Of a DNA stretch of 64,000 nucleotides, positions 8,574-16,600 are shown piece by piece (position 1 is the first letter of the stretch; every line of letters begins with the position of its first letter). The notes under the pieces were generated by a model. It saw only the letters and a program-made list of their open reading frames with translations, made no database searches and was not told where the DNA came from. Origin of the DNA: Haloterrigena gelatinilytica (GTDB lineage: Archaea; Halobacteriota; Halobacteria; Halobacteriales; Natrialbaceae); NCBI RefSeq assembly GCF_013342145.1, contig NZ_JABUQZ010000001.1:2914001-2978000 (forward strand). Reading direction: 5' to 3'. Both the position numbers and the translations under genes were made by a program.

Positions 8574-10046
8574 ATGACAGACCTGCCACTGGCGCCCGAC
8601 GCCGGCTGGGACGCGCTCTACCTCGCCGGCGAGTGGACCGACGGCGGCGACCGGGACGCGATGTCGGTCGAGAACCCCTATACGCGCGAGGAGATCGCCA
8701 CCGTGCCGGCGGGCACCGAGGCGGACGTCGATCGGGCCTACGAGGCCGCGGCGGCGGCACAGGAGTCGTGGGCCCAGCAGCCGCCGCAGGCGCGGGCGGG
8801 CGTGATCGAAGCGGCCATCGAGTTCGTCGGCGACAACCGCGAGGAGATCGCCGACCTGCTGGCCGTCGAGTCCGGCAGCACGCGGGTCAAGTGCGAGGCC
8901 GAGATCCAGACCGCCCGCGGCATGATGCAACAGGCCGCGAGCTACCCCTTCCGGATGTCGGGTCAGCACATGGATTCGATCACGCCGGGCAAGGAGAACG
9001 TCGCCGAACGTCGACCCGTCGGCGTCGTCGGCGTCATCTCGCCGTGGAACTTCCCGCTGCACCTCTCGATGCGGGCGGTCGCCCCGGCGCTCGCCGCCGG
9101 CAACGGCGTCGTGCTCAAGCCCGCCTCGAACACGCCGATCACGGGCGGCCTGCTGCTCGCGCGGATCTTCGAGGCCGCCGGCGTTCCGGAGGGGCTGTTG
9201 AGCGTCGTCCCCGGCCGGGGCTCCGAGATCGGCGACGCGATCTCCGACCACGAAACGCCCCGCGTGCTCGCCTTTACCGGGTCGACGGAGATCGGCCAGC
9301 GCGTCGCCGCGAACGCGGCGAGCAACTGCGCGCTCCCGGCCCTCGAGCTGGGCGGCAACAACGTCCACGTCGTCACCGACGGAGCCGACGTAGAGCGCGC
9401 GGTCGACGGCGGCGTCTTCGGTTCGTTCCTCCACCAGGGACAGGCCTGTATCTCGATCAACCGCCACCTCGTCCACGAGAGCGTCTACGACGACTACGTC
9501 GGGATGCTCGCCGACCGCGCGGCGACCCTCCCGACCGGCGATCCGCGCGACGACGACACGGTCATCGGGCCGCTCATCGACGAGGGCCAGCGCGACCAGA
9601 TCGTCGAGTACATCGAGACCTCGGTCGACCAGGGCGCGACCCTCGAGACCGGCGGCGACCACGACGGCCTCGTCCTCGAGCCGACGGTCCTCTCCGACGC
9701 CGACAACGACATGGCCGCCGCGGCGAACGAACACTTCGGCCCCGTCGCGCCGGTGATCCCCTACTCGAGCGACGAGGAGGCGATCGAGATGGCCAACGAC
9801 ACGATCCACGGCCTGTCGGGCTCGGTTCACAGCGAGGACATAGCGCAGGCGCGGACGATCGCCGACGGGATCGACACCGGCATGGTCCACATCAACGATC
9901 AGCCGATCAACGACGAACCCCACGTCCCCTTCGGCGGGATGAAACAGTCCGGCATGGGGCGGTACAACGGCGAGTCGATCCTCGAGGAACTGACGACGAC
10001 GAAAGTGATCTCCGTCCAGCGCGAATCGCGGGAGTATCCCTTCTGA
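8574..10046 (+). CDS. NAD(P)-dependent aldehyde dehydrogenase
   Basis: A 490-residue ALDH superfamily enzyme. Motifs: GVVGVISPWNFPLHLSMRAV (cofactor site), AFTGSTEIGQRV, catalytic Glu in LELGGNN, catalytic Cys in HQGQACISINR, and C-terminal PFGGMKQSGMGRYNG. It oxidises an aldehyde to the acid; the substrate (benzaldehyde, vanillin or semialdehyde-like) cannot be told. Start ATG 8574 (MTDLPLAPDAGW) is preferred over GTG 8538, whose extra 12 residues are unlike the family. It ends 15 bp before the convergent receiver gene. Confidence 0.9.
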   Translation: MTDLPLAPDAGWDALYLAGEWTDGGDRDAMSVENPYTREEIATVPAGTEADVDRAYEAAAAAQESWAQQPPQARAGVIEAAIEFVGDNREEIADLLAVESGSTRVKCEAEIQTARGMMQQAASYPFRMSGQHMDSITPGKENVAERRPVGVVGVISPWNFPLHLSMRAVAPALAAGNGVVLKPASNTPITGGLLLARIFEAAGVPEGLLSVVPGRGSEIGDAISDHETPRVLAFTGSTEIGQRVAANAASNCALPALELGGNNVHVVTDGADVERAVDGGVFGSFLHQGQACISINRHLVHESVYDDYVGMLADRAATLPTGDPRDDDTVIGPLIDEGQRDQIVEYIETSVDQGATLETGGDHDGLVLEPTVLSDADNDMAAAANEHFGPVAPVIPYSSDEEAIEMANDTIHGLSGSVHSEDIAQARTIADGIDTGMVHINDQPINDEPHVPFGGMKQSGMGRYNGESILEELTTTKVISVQRESREYPF

Positions 10047-10061
10047 GCGGCGCCGCGCCGC

Positions 10062-10529
10062 TCAGTCGTCGGACTCGTTTTTGACGATCGCGAACCAGAA
10101 GTCCTCGACCTCCTGGACGAACGCGATGAACTCCTCGGTCTCGACGGGCTTGCGGATGTACTCGTCGGCCTCGATGTCGTGGGACCGGACGATCTCCTCG
10201 CCCGTCTCCGAACTGGTGAGGACGATGACGCGGATCTCGTCCAACGGCGGCTCGTTTTTCAGTTCGGAGAGCACCGCCGTCCCGCTGGTTCCCGGGAGCT
10301 GGGGCTCGAGCAGGACCAGATCCGGTCGCGGCGCGTCCGCGTACTCGCCGCGCTGGTGGAGGAAGTCGAGCGCCTCCTCGCCGTCCGTGACGGCGTGGAC
10401 GGCGTTCATGAGTTTCGCGTCTCGAAAGTTTTCTTCGAAGAGGCGGGTGTCGCCGGGGTTGGGTTCGACTAACAGAATATCGATCCGCTCCCCCAGATCG
10501 GTCTCGTCCGCCTCGTCTGCTGACGCCAT
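10062..10529 (-). CDS. single-domain response regulator with atypical acceptor site
   Basis: A 155-residue CheY-like receiver domain and little else (IDILLVEPNPGDTRLFEENF ... VIVLTSSETGEEIV ... EYIRKPVETEEFI). The helper residues Thr 105 and Lys 127 are present. The usual phospho-acceptor Asp (LLDLNLPG in relatives) is Glu 75 (LVLLEPQLPG), and one of the acidic-pocket residues is Pro 23 (VEPNPGD instead of VEDNPGD). It may therefore act as a pseudo-receiver locked in an on-like state. Start ATG 10529 (MASADEADET) was chosen. It lies about 90 bp downstream of the DUF7344-like gene on the same strand. Confidence 0.85.
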   Translation of the reverse strand: MASADEADETDLGERIDILLVEPNPGDTRLFEENFRDAKLMNAVHAVTDGEEALDFLHQRGEYADAPRPDLVLLEPQLPGTSGTAVLSELKNEPPLDEIRVIVLTSSETGEEIVRSHDIEADEYIRKPVETEEFIAFVQEVEDFWFAIVKNESDD

Positions 10530-10615
10530 ACCAGAGCATGCGGCTGCAAGGGTAAAATTGCAACTCTCAGGGAGTCCGCACGGTTCACTATTCCTGCCTG
10601 TCGCGAACCGTACTG

Positions 10616-10975
10616 TCACCGACTGCGCGACGGGTGTTCGAGGAGATCGGTCGGCGGCCAACTCTCTAACTCTTCGGCGGCCTCGAGGAGCTGCTCGACG
10701 GACTCGTCGTCGGTCAGGGCGACCGCCTCGTCGTCCCAGTCGATATCGATCAGATTCCGCGCCTGCAGGTGCGGGAAGTGAGCGTGGACGAGCCGGACGT
10801 GCGCGCGCTCGATCATCCCGTCGTCGATCTTGCCGGATGAGAGGCGGTGTCGCCGAGCGGCCACCTGTCGCGAGATATCGTCGATGTCGGCCGCCCCGTC
10901 GCGTTCGAGTAGCTCGTGGAGCACGAGCTGACGGTCGGCGCTGGCGAGAACGCGGAATGCCTCTGTTTGTTCCAT
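10616..10975 (-). CDS. DUF7344-like winged-helix protein
   Basis: A 119-residue small haloarchaeal winged-helix-like protein: FRVLASADRQLVLHELLERD (helix 1), DIDDISRQVAARR (helix 2), MIERAHVRLVHAHFPHLQAR (recognition part), NLIDIDWDDEAVALTDDE (wing). The pattern fits the DUF7344 family of probable transcription regulators. ATG 10975 (MEQTEAF) is the natural start; further upstream sequence is not protein-like. It precedes the atypical receiver gene on the same strand with about 86 bp between them, so co-transcription is possible. Target genes unknown. Confidence 0.75.
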   Translation of the reverse strand: MEQTEAFRVLASADRQLVLHELLERDGAADIDDISRQVAARRHRLSSGKIDDGMIERAHVRLVHAHFPHLQARNLIDIDWDDEAVALTDDESVEQLLEAAEELESWPPTDLLEHPSRSR

Positions 10976-11170
10976 AGCGGTTCCTACCTCGAGCAAGAAC
11001 ACCGACCCGGAAAGCACCTCTTCCTAAAGCAATTGGCACTTGCGTGTCCTATGGCTGCCGTTACGGTACTGCGTGTATTCGGGCTCGAGCGCTCCGTGTA
11101 GGGGGACTGTTCGGCGCTTCCGTCGACCGCTGGCGCGAGGGAGTCTCGAGTCACAACGGTTCGAGGGGTG

Positions 11171-11239
11171 GGATTTGAACGACGTCGAGACGGTCGTCCT
11201 CGCGTCGCTCGGACGCTGGGACTCGTCTCATTCAAATCC
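11171..11239. repeat. hairpin element with tRNA T-arm-like ends
   Basis: The element has perfect inverted ends GGATTTGAA (11171-11179) and TTCAAATCC (11231-11239), and inside them GAGACG (11187-11192) and CGTCTC (11224-11229). Its first 22 bp differ at only 3 positions from 61250-61271, beside tRNA-Ile. The ends look like the T-loop end of a tRNA. It lies just downstream (3') of tRNA-Leu. Confidence 0.6.
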
Positions 11240-11247
11240 AACGTCCG

Positions 11248-11282
11248 ATCGCTGTCGCTCGCGGATTGCTCGCGACAGCGAT
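11248..11282 (-). terminator. 11-bp stem immediately 3' of tRNA-Leu
   Basis: Perfect stem ATCGCTGTCGC (11248-11258) and GCGACAGCGAT (11272-11282) with a 13-nt loop, touching the last base of tRNA-Leu. It could act as terminator or as a 3'-end processing structure. No T-run follows, so the role is uncertain. Confidence 0.45.
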
Positions 11283-11365
11283 GCGAGGGAAGGGATTTGA
11301 ACCCTCGGACCCCTACGGGAGCGGGTCTTAAGCCCACCGCCGTTGGCCTGCTTGGCTACCCTCGC
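11282..11365 (-). tRNA. tRNA-Leu (TAA)
   Basis: An 84-nt type II tRNA on the minus strand. The 7-bp acceptor stem GCGAGGG/CCCTCGC, discriminator A, long variable arm typical of Leu, and anticodon loop CTTAAGA (anticodon TAA) on stem GTGGG/CCCGC are all visible. The T arm reads GAGGGTTCAAATCCCTT. No intron is seen. CCA is not encoded. Confidence 0.93.
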
Positions 11366-11442
11366 ACAGAAGGCACTCGTCCGTTGTCCCGGGGTCGGGA
11401 TGTGCGTTTCGGTGTGCGGCCGCTGTTCCCCGCCGCGAGTCG

Positions 11443-11781
11443 CTACCAGTCGACGCTCAGCGTCCCGTCGCCGTGGGGATCGGGCGCGATCTCCTCGTCG
11501 GTTCGCCGATCGACGACGTGGATGCAGCCGTCGTCCTTCTTGGCCGGGCAGACCTCCGCCGCGCGGACGTTGTGCTCGAGGTCCTCCTCGCCGAAGAAGT
11601 ACTCGTTCGGTTGAGCCATCCCCGAGGCGAGGGACATCTCCCAGTTGTCGCTGACCTCGGCGCACTTGCCCGCGCCGAAGCACTTGTTGGCCTCGAAGAC
11701 GATCTTGTAGGGCTTTTCCTCGACCGGCGGCGCGTCGCTCGAGCCCACGTCGCTCGCGCGCTGAATACCGTCGTCGCTCAT
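11443..11781 (-). CDS. ferredoxin, single-cluster type
   Basis: A 112-residue acidic protein with a bacterial-type ferredoxin motif: KCFGAGKCAEVSDNW (two Cys, about residues 34 and 40) and AAEVCPAKKDDGCIHV (Cys about 78 and 85), in the order expected for one 3Fe-4S or 4Fe-4S cluster. A 25-residue polar N-terminal extension and an acidic tail are typical of halophilic proteins. Probably a soluble electron carrier; partner unknown. It is upstream of, and on the same strand as, tRNA-Leu. Confidence 0.8.
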   Translation of the reverse strand: MSDDGIQRASDVGSSDAPPVEEKPYKIVFEANKCFGAGKCAEVSDNWEMSLASGMAQPNEYFFGEEDLEHNVRAAEVCPAKKDDGCIHVVDRRTDEEIAPDPHGDGTLSVDW

Positions 11782-11883
11782 TAGGTAGGAGTTAGTCCGT
11801 GCGACCTTTCGCGTTACGGTTACCGCGACCGGAACGCGACGGGACCGCGAAGCGATTCGAACGCCGCGGAGCCGGCCGGTCGG

Positions 11884-12468
11884 TCAGACCGCGTAGCCTT
11901 CGTTTCGCAGCGCGAGCGCGACCGTGCTCTCGAACCGCTCCCGCACGTCGTCGTCGAACGTCTCGACGCGCTCGTCGGCCGCCGCCAGTTCGAGCCGGCG
12001 TTCGTCGCGGTCGGTATCGTCGACGGGTCGGTACGTCTGAGTGAACTTTCGACTGTCGTTTCCGTACACGGTCACGGTGACGGACTCCCCGTTCGACTCG
12101 TCCACCGGTCCGCTGACCGTCGCCCGCTCGAACCCGCTGAGGTTCGTGCTGAACCCGCCGATTGCGAGCTTTTGCTCGAGTTCCTCGCGGTCCCACTCGC
12201 GTCGCTCGTCCGTCTCCCGATCCGTTCCGATGACCGTCTCCGGTCCGATCGTCTCTATCCGCCACTTCCGCAGCGATTCGGACGCGAGTTCCTCCGCCGA
12301 TCGCGATCGGATGTCGCCTTCCTGAATCGTATCGCCCTCCTCGACGCGGACGTAGCGGGCGTTCGCCGCGGGGACGTCGACGAAGATCTCGCCGGGTTCC
12401 GTGCTCACTAGCGTCTCCGTCCCCTCGATGGTACGCGAGACGAGTGATCTGTCGCTGTCGTTTCTCAT
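11884..12468 (-). CDS. conserved haloarchaeal protein of unknown function
   Basis: A 194-residue very acidic soluble protein. The N-terminal half is predicted beta-rich (LVSTEPGEIFVDVPAANARY, YVRVEEGDTIQEGD) and the C-terminal half helical (LAAADERVETFDDDVRERFE). No Cys, signal peptide or membrane helix is seen, and no named domain is recognised. The codon pattern matches its neighbours, so it is very likely a real gene. It is monocistronic between the ferredoxin and an SDR gene on the same strand. Confidence 0.65.
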   Translation of the reverse strand: MRNDSDRSLVSRTIEGTETLVSTEPGEIFVDVPAANARYVRVEEGDTIQEGDIRSRSAEELASESLRKWRIETIGPETVIGTDRETDERREWDREELEQKLAIGGFSTNLSGFERATVSGPVDESNGESVTVTVYGNDSRKFTQTYRPVDDTDRDERRLELAAADERVETFDDDVRERFESTVALALRNEGYAV

Positions 12469-12603
12469 GGGTGTTACTCACACACAGAGTTCGAATCAGG
12501 CGTATCTAAGGGTGCTGCTGGCACTGTCCGCCCGAACGCGTTTCGAGCGGGTCGGGTCCGCTACGGGCGATCGGCGCGTTTCGGTAGCCGAGACGTTCGC
12601 GGG

Positions 12604-13557
12604 CTACCGTTCCGCCGACTGCGCCGGTTCGGGAAGCCGGTCGTAGGTCACGCCGGTCAACTCGCTCGAGACGTCCCACAGCCGGCGGGCCGTCTCCTCG
12701 TCGTAGGAGCGATCCGAGGAGGCCTGGCGCTCGGGCGCGCCGCGCATGTTCTCGAACCCGCCGGGGCCGTAGTACGCGCCGCCCTCGGCCTCGGGCGCGG
12801 TCGCGGCGTACAGCGTCGGTAGCGCGCCCATCTCGGCCGACTGCGCGACGACGGTGTTCACGAGCCACATCCCCGCCTTCCGGATCCGACTGCCGCTCTG
12901 TTCGGGACCGCGAAACTGCAAGCGCGTGTTCGCGTAGCCCGGGTGGACCGCGTTGCTCATCGCGTTCGCGTCCGCCGTCAGCAGCCGGCGCTCGAGTTCG
13001 TAGGCGAACAGCACGTTGGCCAGTTTCGACTGAGCGTAGGCGTCCCACTTGTCGTAGGAGTCCTCGCCCTGGAGGTCGTCGAAGTCGATCGCGCCGCTCT
13101 CGTGAACGCCGCTCGAGACGGTGACGATCCGGGAATCGCCCGCCTCGTCCAGCCTCAGGTTCTCGAGCAGCAGTCCGGTCAGCGCGAAGTGTCCGAGGTG
13201 GTTGACGCCGAACTGGGTCTCGAAGCCGTCCTCGGTCTCCGAGCGCGGGATCGCCATGACGCCGGCGTTGTTGATCAACGCGTCGAGGTCCTCGTCGTCG
13301 AGGCGGTCGGCAAACGAGCGTATCGACTCGAGGTCCGCGAGGTCGCACTCCTCGACGCGGAGGTCGGCGTCGGGAACGTCCGAGCGGATATCGCTGACCG
13401 CCTCCGCACCCCGAGCCGCGCTCCGGCAGGCCATGATCACCGTCGCGCCGTTGCGCGCGAGTTCGCGCGTCGCCTCGAGACCGATACCGCTGTTGGCGCC
13501 CGTGATGACGACCGTGCGACCCTGCTGATCGGGGACGTCGGCGGCAGTCCAGCCCAT
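12604..13557 (-). CDS. short-chain dehydrogenase/reductase (WWOX/retinol dehydrogenase-like)
   Basis: A 317-residue SDR with the full set of classical motifs: GANSGIG (about 20-26), NNAGVM (about 90), catalytic Ser in VTVSSGVHES and YAQSKLANVLFAYELERRL (Tyr-x3-Lys). The C-terminal extension (YYGPGGFENMRGAPE) matches the subgroup resembling retinol dehydrogenases and WW-domain oxidoreductase. NADP preference is suggested by the basic CRSAARG segment after beta 2. Substrate unknown. ATG 13557. Confidence 0.9.
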   Translation of the reverse strand: MGWTAADVPDQQGRTVVITGANSGIGLEATRELARNGATVIMACRSAARGAEAVSDIRSDVPDADLRVEECDLADLESIRSFADRLDDEDLDALINNAGVMAIPRSETEDGFETQFGVNHLGHFALTGLLLENLRLDEAGDSRIVTVSSGVHESGAIDFDDLQGEDSYDKWDAYAQSKLANVLFAYELERRLLTADANAMSNAVHPGYANTRLQFRGPEQSGSRIRKAGMWLVNTVVAQSAEMGALPTLYAATAPEAEGGAYYGPGGFENMRGAPERQASSDRSYDEETARRLWDVSSELTGVTYDRLPEPAQSAER

Positions 13558-13628
13558 GGCCCTGCTACGAGACGGTGCGGGTAAACGAATCGGGTTCCCC
13601 TAGTGCTCGCCGGCTTCCGTCGCGGGGA

Positions 13629-16600
13629 CTACGGGTCGCGGGAGGCGGAGAGGGTGACGGAGAACGTCGCCCCCTCGCCCGGTTCCGAATCGACCCAGAT
13701 CTCGCCGTCGTGGCGCTCGACGATCCGCTCGCACAGCGCCAGCCCGATGCCGGTCCCGTCGTACTCGCCGCGACTGTGGAGTCGGTCGAAGATGGTGAAC
13801 ACGCGCTCTTGGTCCTCGGGGGCGATACCGATCCCCTCGTCCGCGACCGATATCACCCACTCGTCACCGTCGTTCTCCGCGGCTTCGCCGCTATGGTCCG
13901 AGGCGCGTGGCGCCTCGCGTCGCTCGGCGCCGACGTGAATCCGGGGCGGCTCGTCGCCGCTGTAGGTGAGCGCGTTCGACAGCAGGTTCTGGAACACCTG
14001 CCGCAGCTGGCTGGCGTCGCCCTCGACACGCGGGAGGTCCTCGACCGTGATCTCGGCGTCCGTCTCCTCGATCCGGAACTGGAGGTCCTCGAGCACGTCG
14101 TCGACGACGACGTTGAGGTCCATCGGTTCGAAGGGGTCGCCCCTGGTCTCGACGCGGGAGTACTCCAGGAGCCCGTCGATCATCTCGCGCATCCGATCGG
14201 CGCCGTCGACGGCGAACTCGAGGAACTCCTGGCCGTCGTCGTCGAAGACGTCGCCGTAGCGATTCTCGAGCAGCATGAGGTAACTCGTCACCATCCGCAG
14301 CGGTTCCTGCAGGTCGTGGCTGGCGGCGTATGCGAACCGTTCCAACCGCTCGTTGGACTCCTCGAGTCTGCGCTCGTACTCCCTGCGCTCGGTGACGTCC
14401 TGGACCATGACCATGCCCGCGAAGATCTCGTCGTCGTCGTTTCGAAGGGGGATCGTGTGGGCCCAGACGTCCCGTCCGCGGGCTCGGAACTCGAACGTGT
14501 TCGCCTCGCCGTCGAAGACGGCTCGGAAGTACGGTTCGATCTCGTCGACCAGGTCGTCCGGATACCGCTCGTAGAGCGTCGCGCCGGCGACCTCGTCCTC
14601 CGAAATCCCCAAGTCGTCGAACGCCTCGCCGCCGACGACGATGTACTCGAGGTTCTCGTCGTACAGCCCCACCGCGCCGCCGGGGAAGTTCTCGACGAGC
14701 GTCCGGTAGCGGCGCTCGGACTCCTCGAGCCGGCGTTCTCGTTCCTTTCGATCGCTGATGTCCCGGACGATGCTGACGCGGTGCCACGTGTTGTCGTCCT
14801 CGGGCAGCATCGCGAAGGTCCCTTCGACGGGGAGCCGATCGCCGTCGGCCGTTCGAACCTCGGCTTCGATCGTCGGCCGCTCGGCGTCGCCGGCCGTCAG
14901 CTCCTCGACCCGTTCGGTGACGTCGTCGTCGACCATTCGCGACGCGTCGGTTCCGACGAGTTCGTCCGGCTCGTAGCCGAGCATCGACGCGTACGTCTCG
15001 TTGACCATCGTGAAGCGCCCGTCCTCGTCGACGACGTAGACGCCGTCGTTGACCGTCTCGACGATCGTCTCGTACCGCTCGAGGTGTTTCTCGCGCTCGA
15101 GCCGATCGGTGATGTCGCGTCCGATTCCGGCCAGTACCGTGTTCCCCCAGGGGTCCTCGAGCCGCGAGGCGTTGAACTCGAAGGGGACGGTGTCGCCGTC
15201 GCTGGTCCGGACCGTCAGCTCCACGCTGACCGACCCCGTTTCGAGTCCCTCCCCGATGGCTGCGAGGACGTCCTCGACATCGTCGTCGATGAACAGCTCC
15301 GTCGGCTCCATCGCGGCGATCTCCTCGTCCGAGTAGCCGGTTACGTCGGTTACGCTCCGGTTCCACCGCTGTAGCGAGCCGTCCTCGCCGACGATGTAGA
15401 ACACGTCGTCGATGGCGTCGAGGATCTCGTCGATGTACTCCTTGTACTGCTCGAGACTGCGCTCGCGCTCGCGGAGTTTCCGCTCGCGCTCCTTTCGCTC
15501 GGTGATCTCCTGGACCATGACCATCCCGCCGAAGATCTCGTCGTCGTCGTCCATGACGGGAACCGTGTACGCCATCCAGTCTCGGTCGTGGAGCTCCATC
15601 TCGAAGGAGCTGACTTCGCCCTCGAGCGCGGCTCTGAACTTCGGTTCGAGGCGTTCCACCTGCTCCGGCGGATACCGTTCCCGGAGCGTCTGACCGACGG
15701 CCTCGTCCGCGGAGGCACCGATCTCGTCGAAGACCCCGCCGCCGGCGATCTGATACTCGAGGTTCTCGTCGAACAGCCCGACCGCACCGTTGGGGAAGTG
15801 GTCGATCAGCGTCCGGTATCGCTGCTCGGACTCCTCGAGGCGGCGTTGGGACTCCCGACGTTCGGTGATGTCCGTGATGGTGACCACGCCGCGAGTCACC
15901 TCGCCGCGCTCGTTTCGGACCGGCATGCCCTCGACGCGGACGATCCGGCGCTCGCCGTCGTCGGCTTCGATCTCGTAGATGTCGGGTTCCGTCACTTCCT
16001 CGCCGTCGAGGACGCGCGCGAGCGTCAGCTCCTCCGGCGAAATGCGCTCGCCCGAATCGGCCGACCACACCGGGAACCGCTCGTACTCCGCGACGGAGTC
16101 GGTGTCGAACACGTCGCCGCCCCAGATCTCCCGTGCGGTGTCGTTGGCCTGATGGATTCCGCCGTCGGCGTCGGCGACCATCACGCCGACGGGGAGGACG
16201 TCGAACAGCGTCTCGAGTTGCTCGTTGTTCCGCTCGAGCTGTAATTCCGCGCGTTTGCGCTCCGTGATATCGGTGACCGCACCGGGGAACCGGATCGGGT
16301 TCCCGTCTTCGTCGCACTCGACGCGGCCTCGGGAGACCACCCACCGGAGTTCGTCGGCGGCGGTTCGGACGCGGTACTCCGCCTCGTACTCCCCGCAGGA
16401 CTCGACGGCCGCTTCCATCTCCTCCTCGACGCGCTCGCGGTCGGCGGGGTGGACGGCCTCGAGAAACCGCTCGCTCGAGACGCCCTCGCGGGCCGCCTGC
16501 GGATCGACGTCGAACGTCTCGGCGAACGTCTCGCCGGCGACCATCTCGTCCTCCTGGAGGTGCCACTCCCACGTCCCGACCGCGCCCGCTTCGGTCGCGG

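Noticed and set aside
13575-15374. 599-codon plus-strand open frame opposite the large kinase
   Set aside because: High-GC codon bias opens the opposite strand; composition is Val/Asp/Arg-rich without domains. The kinase on the minus strand is certain.
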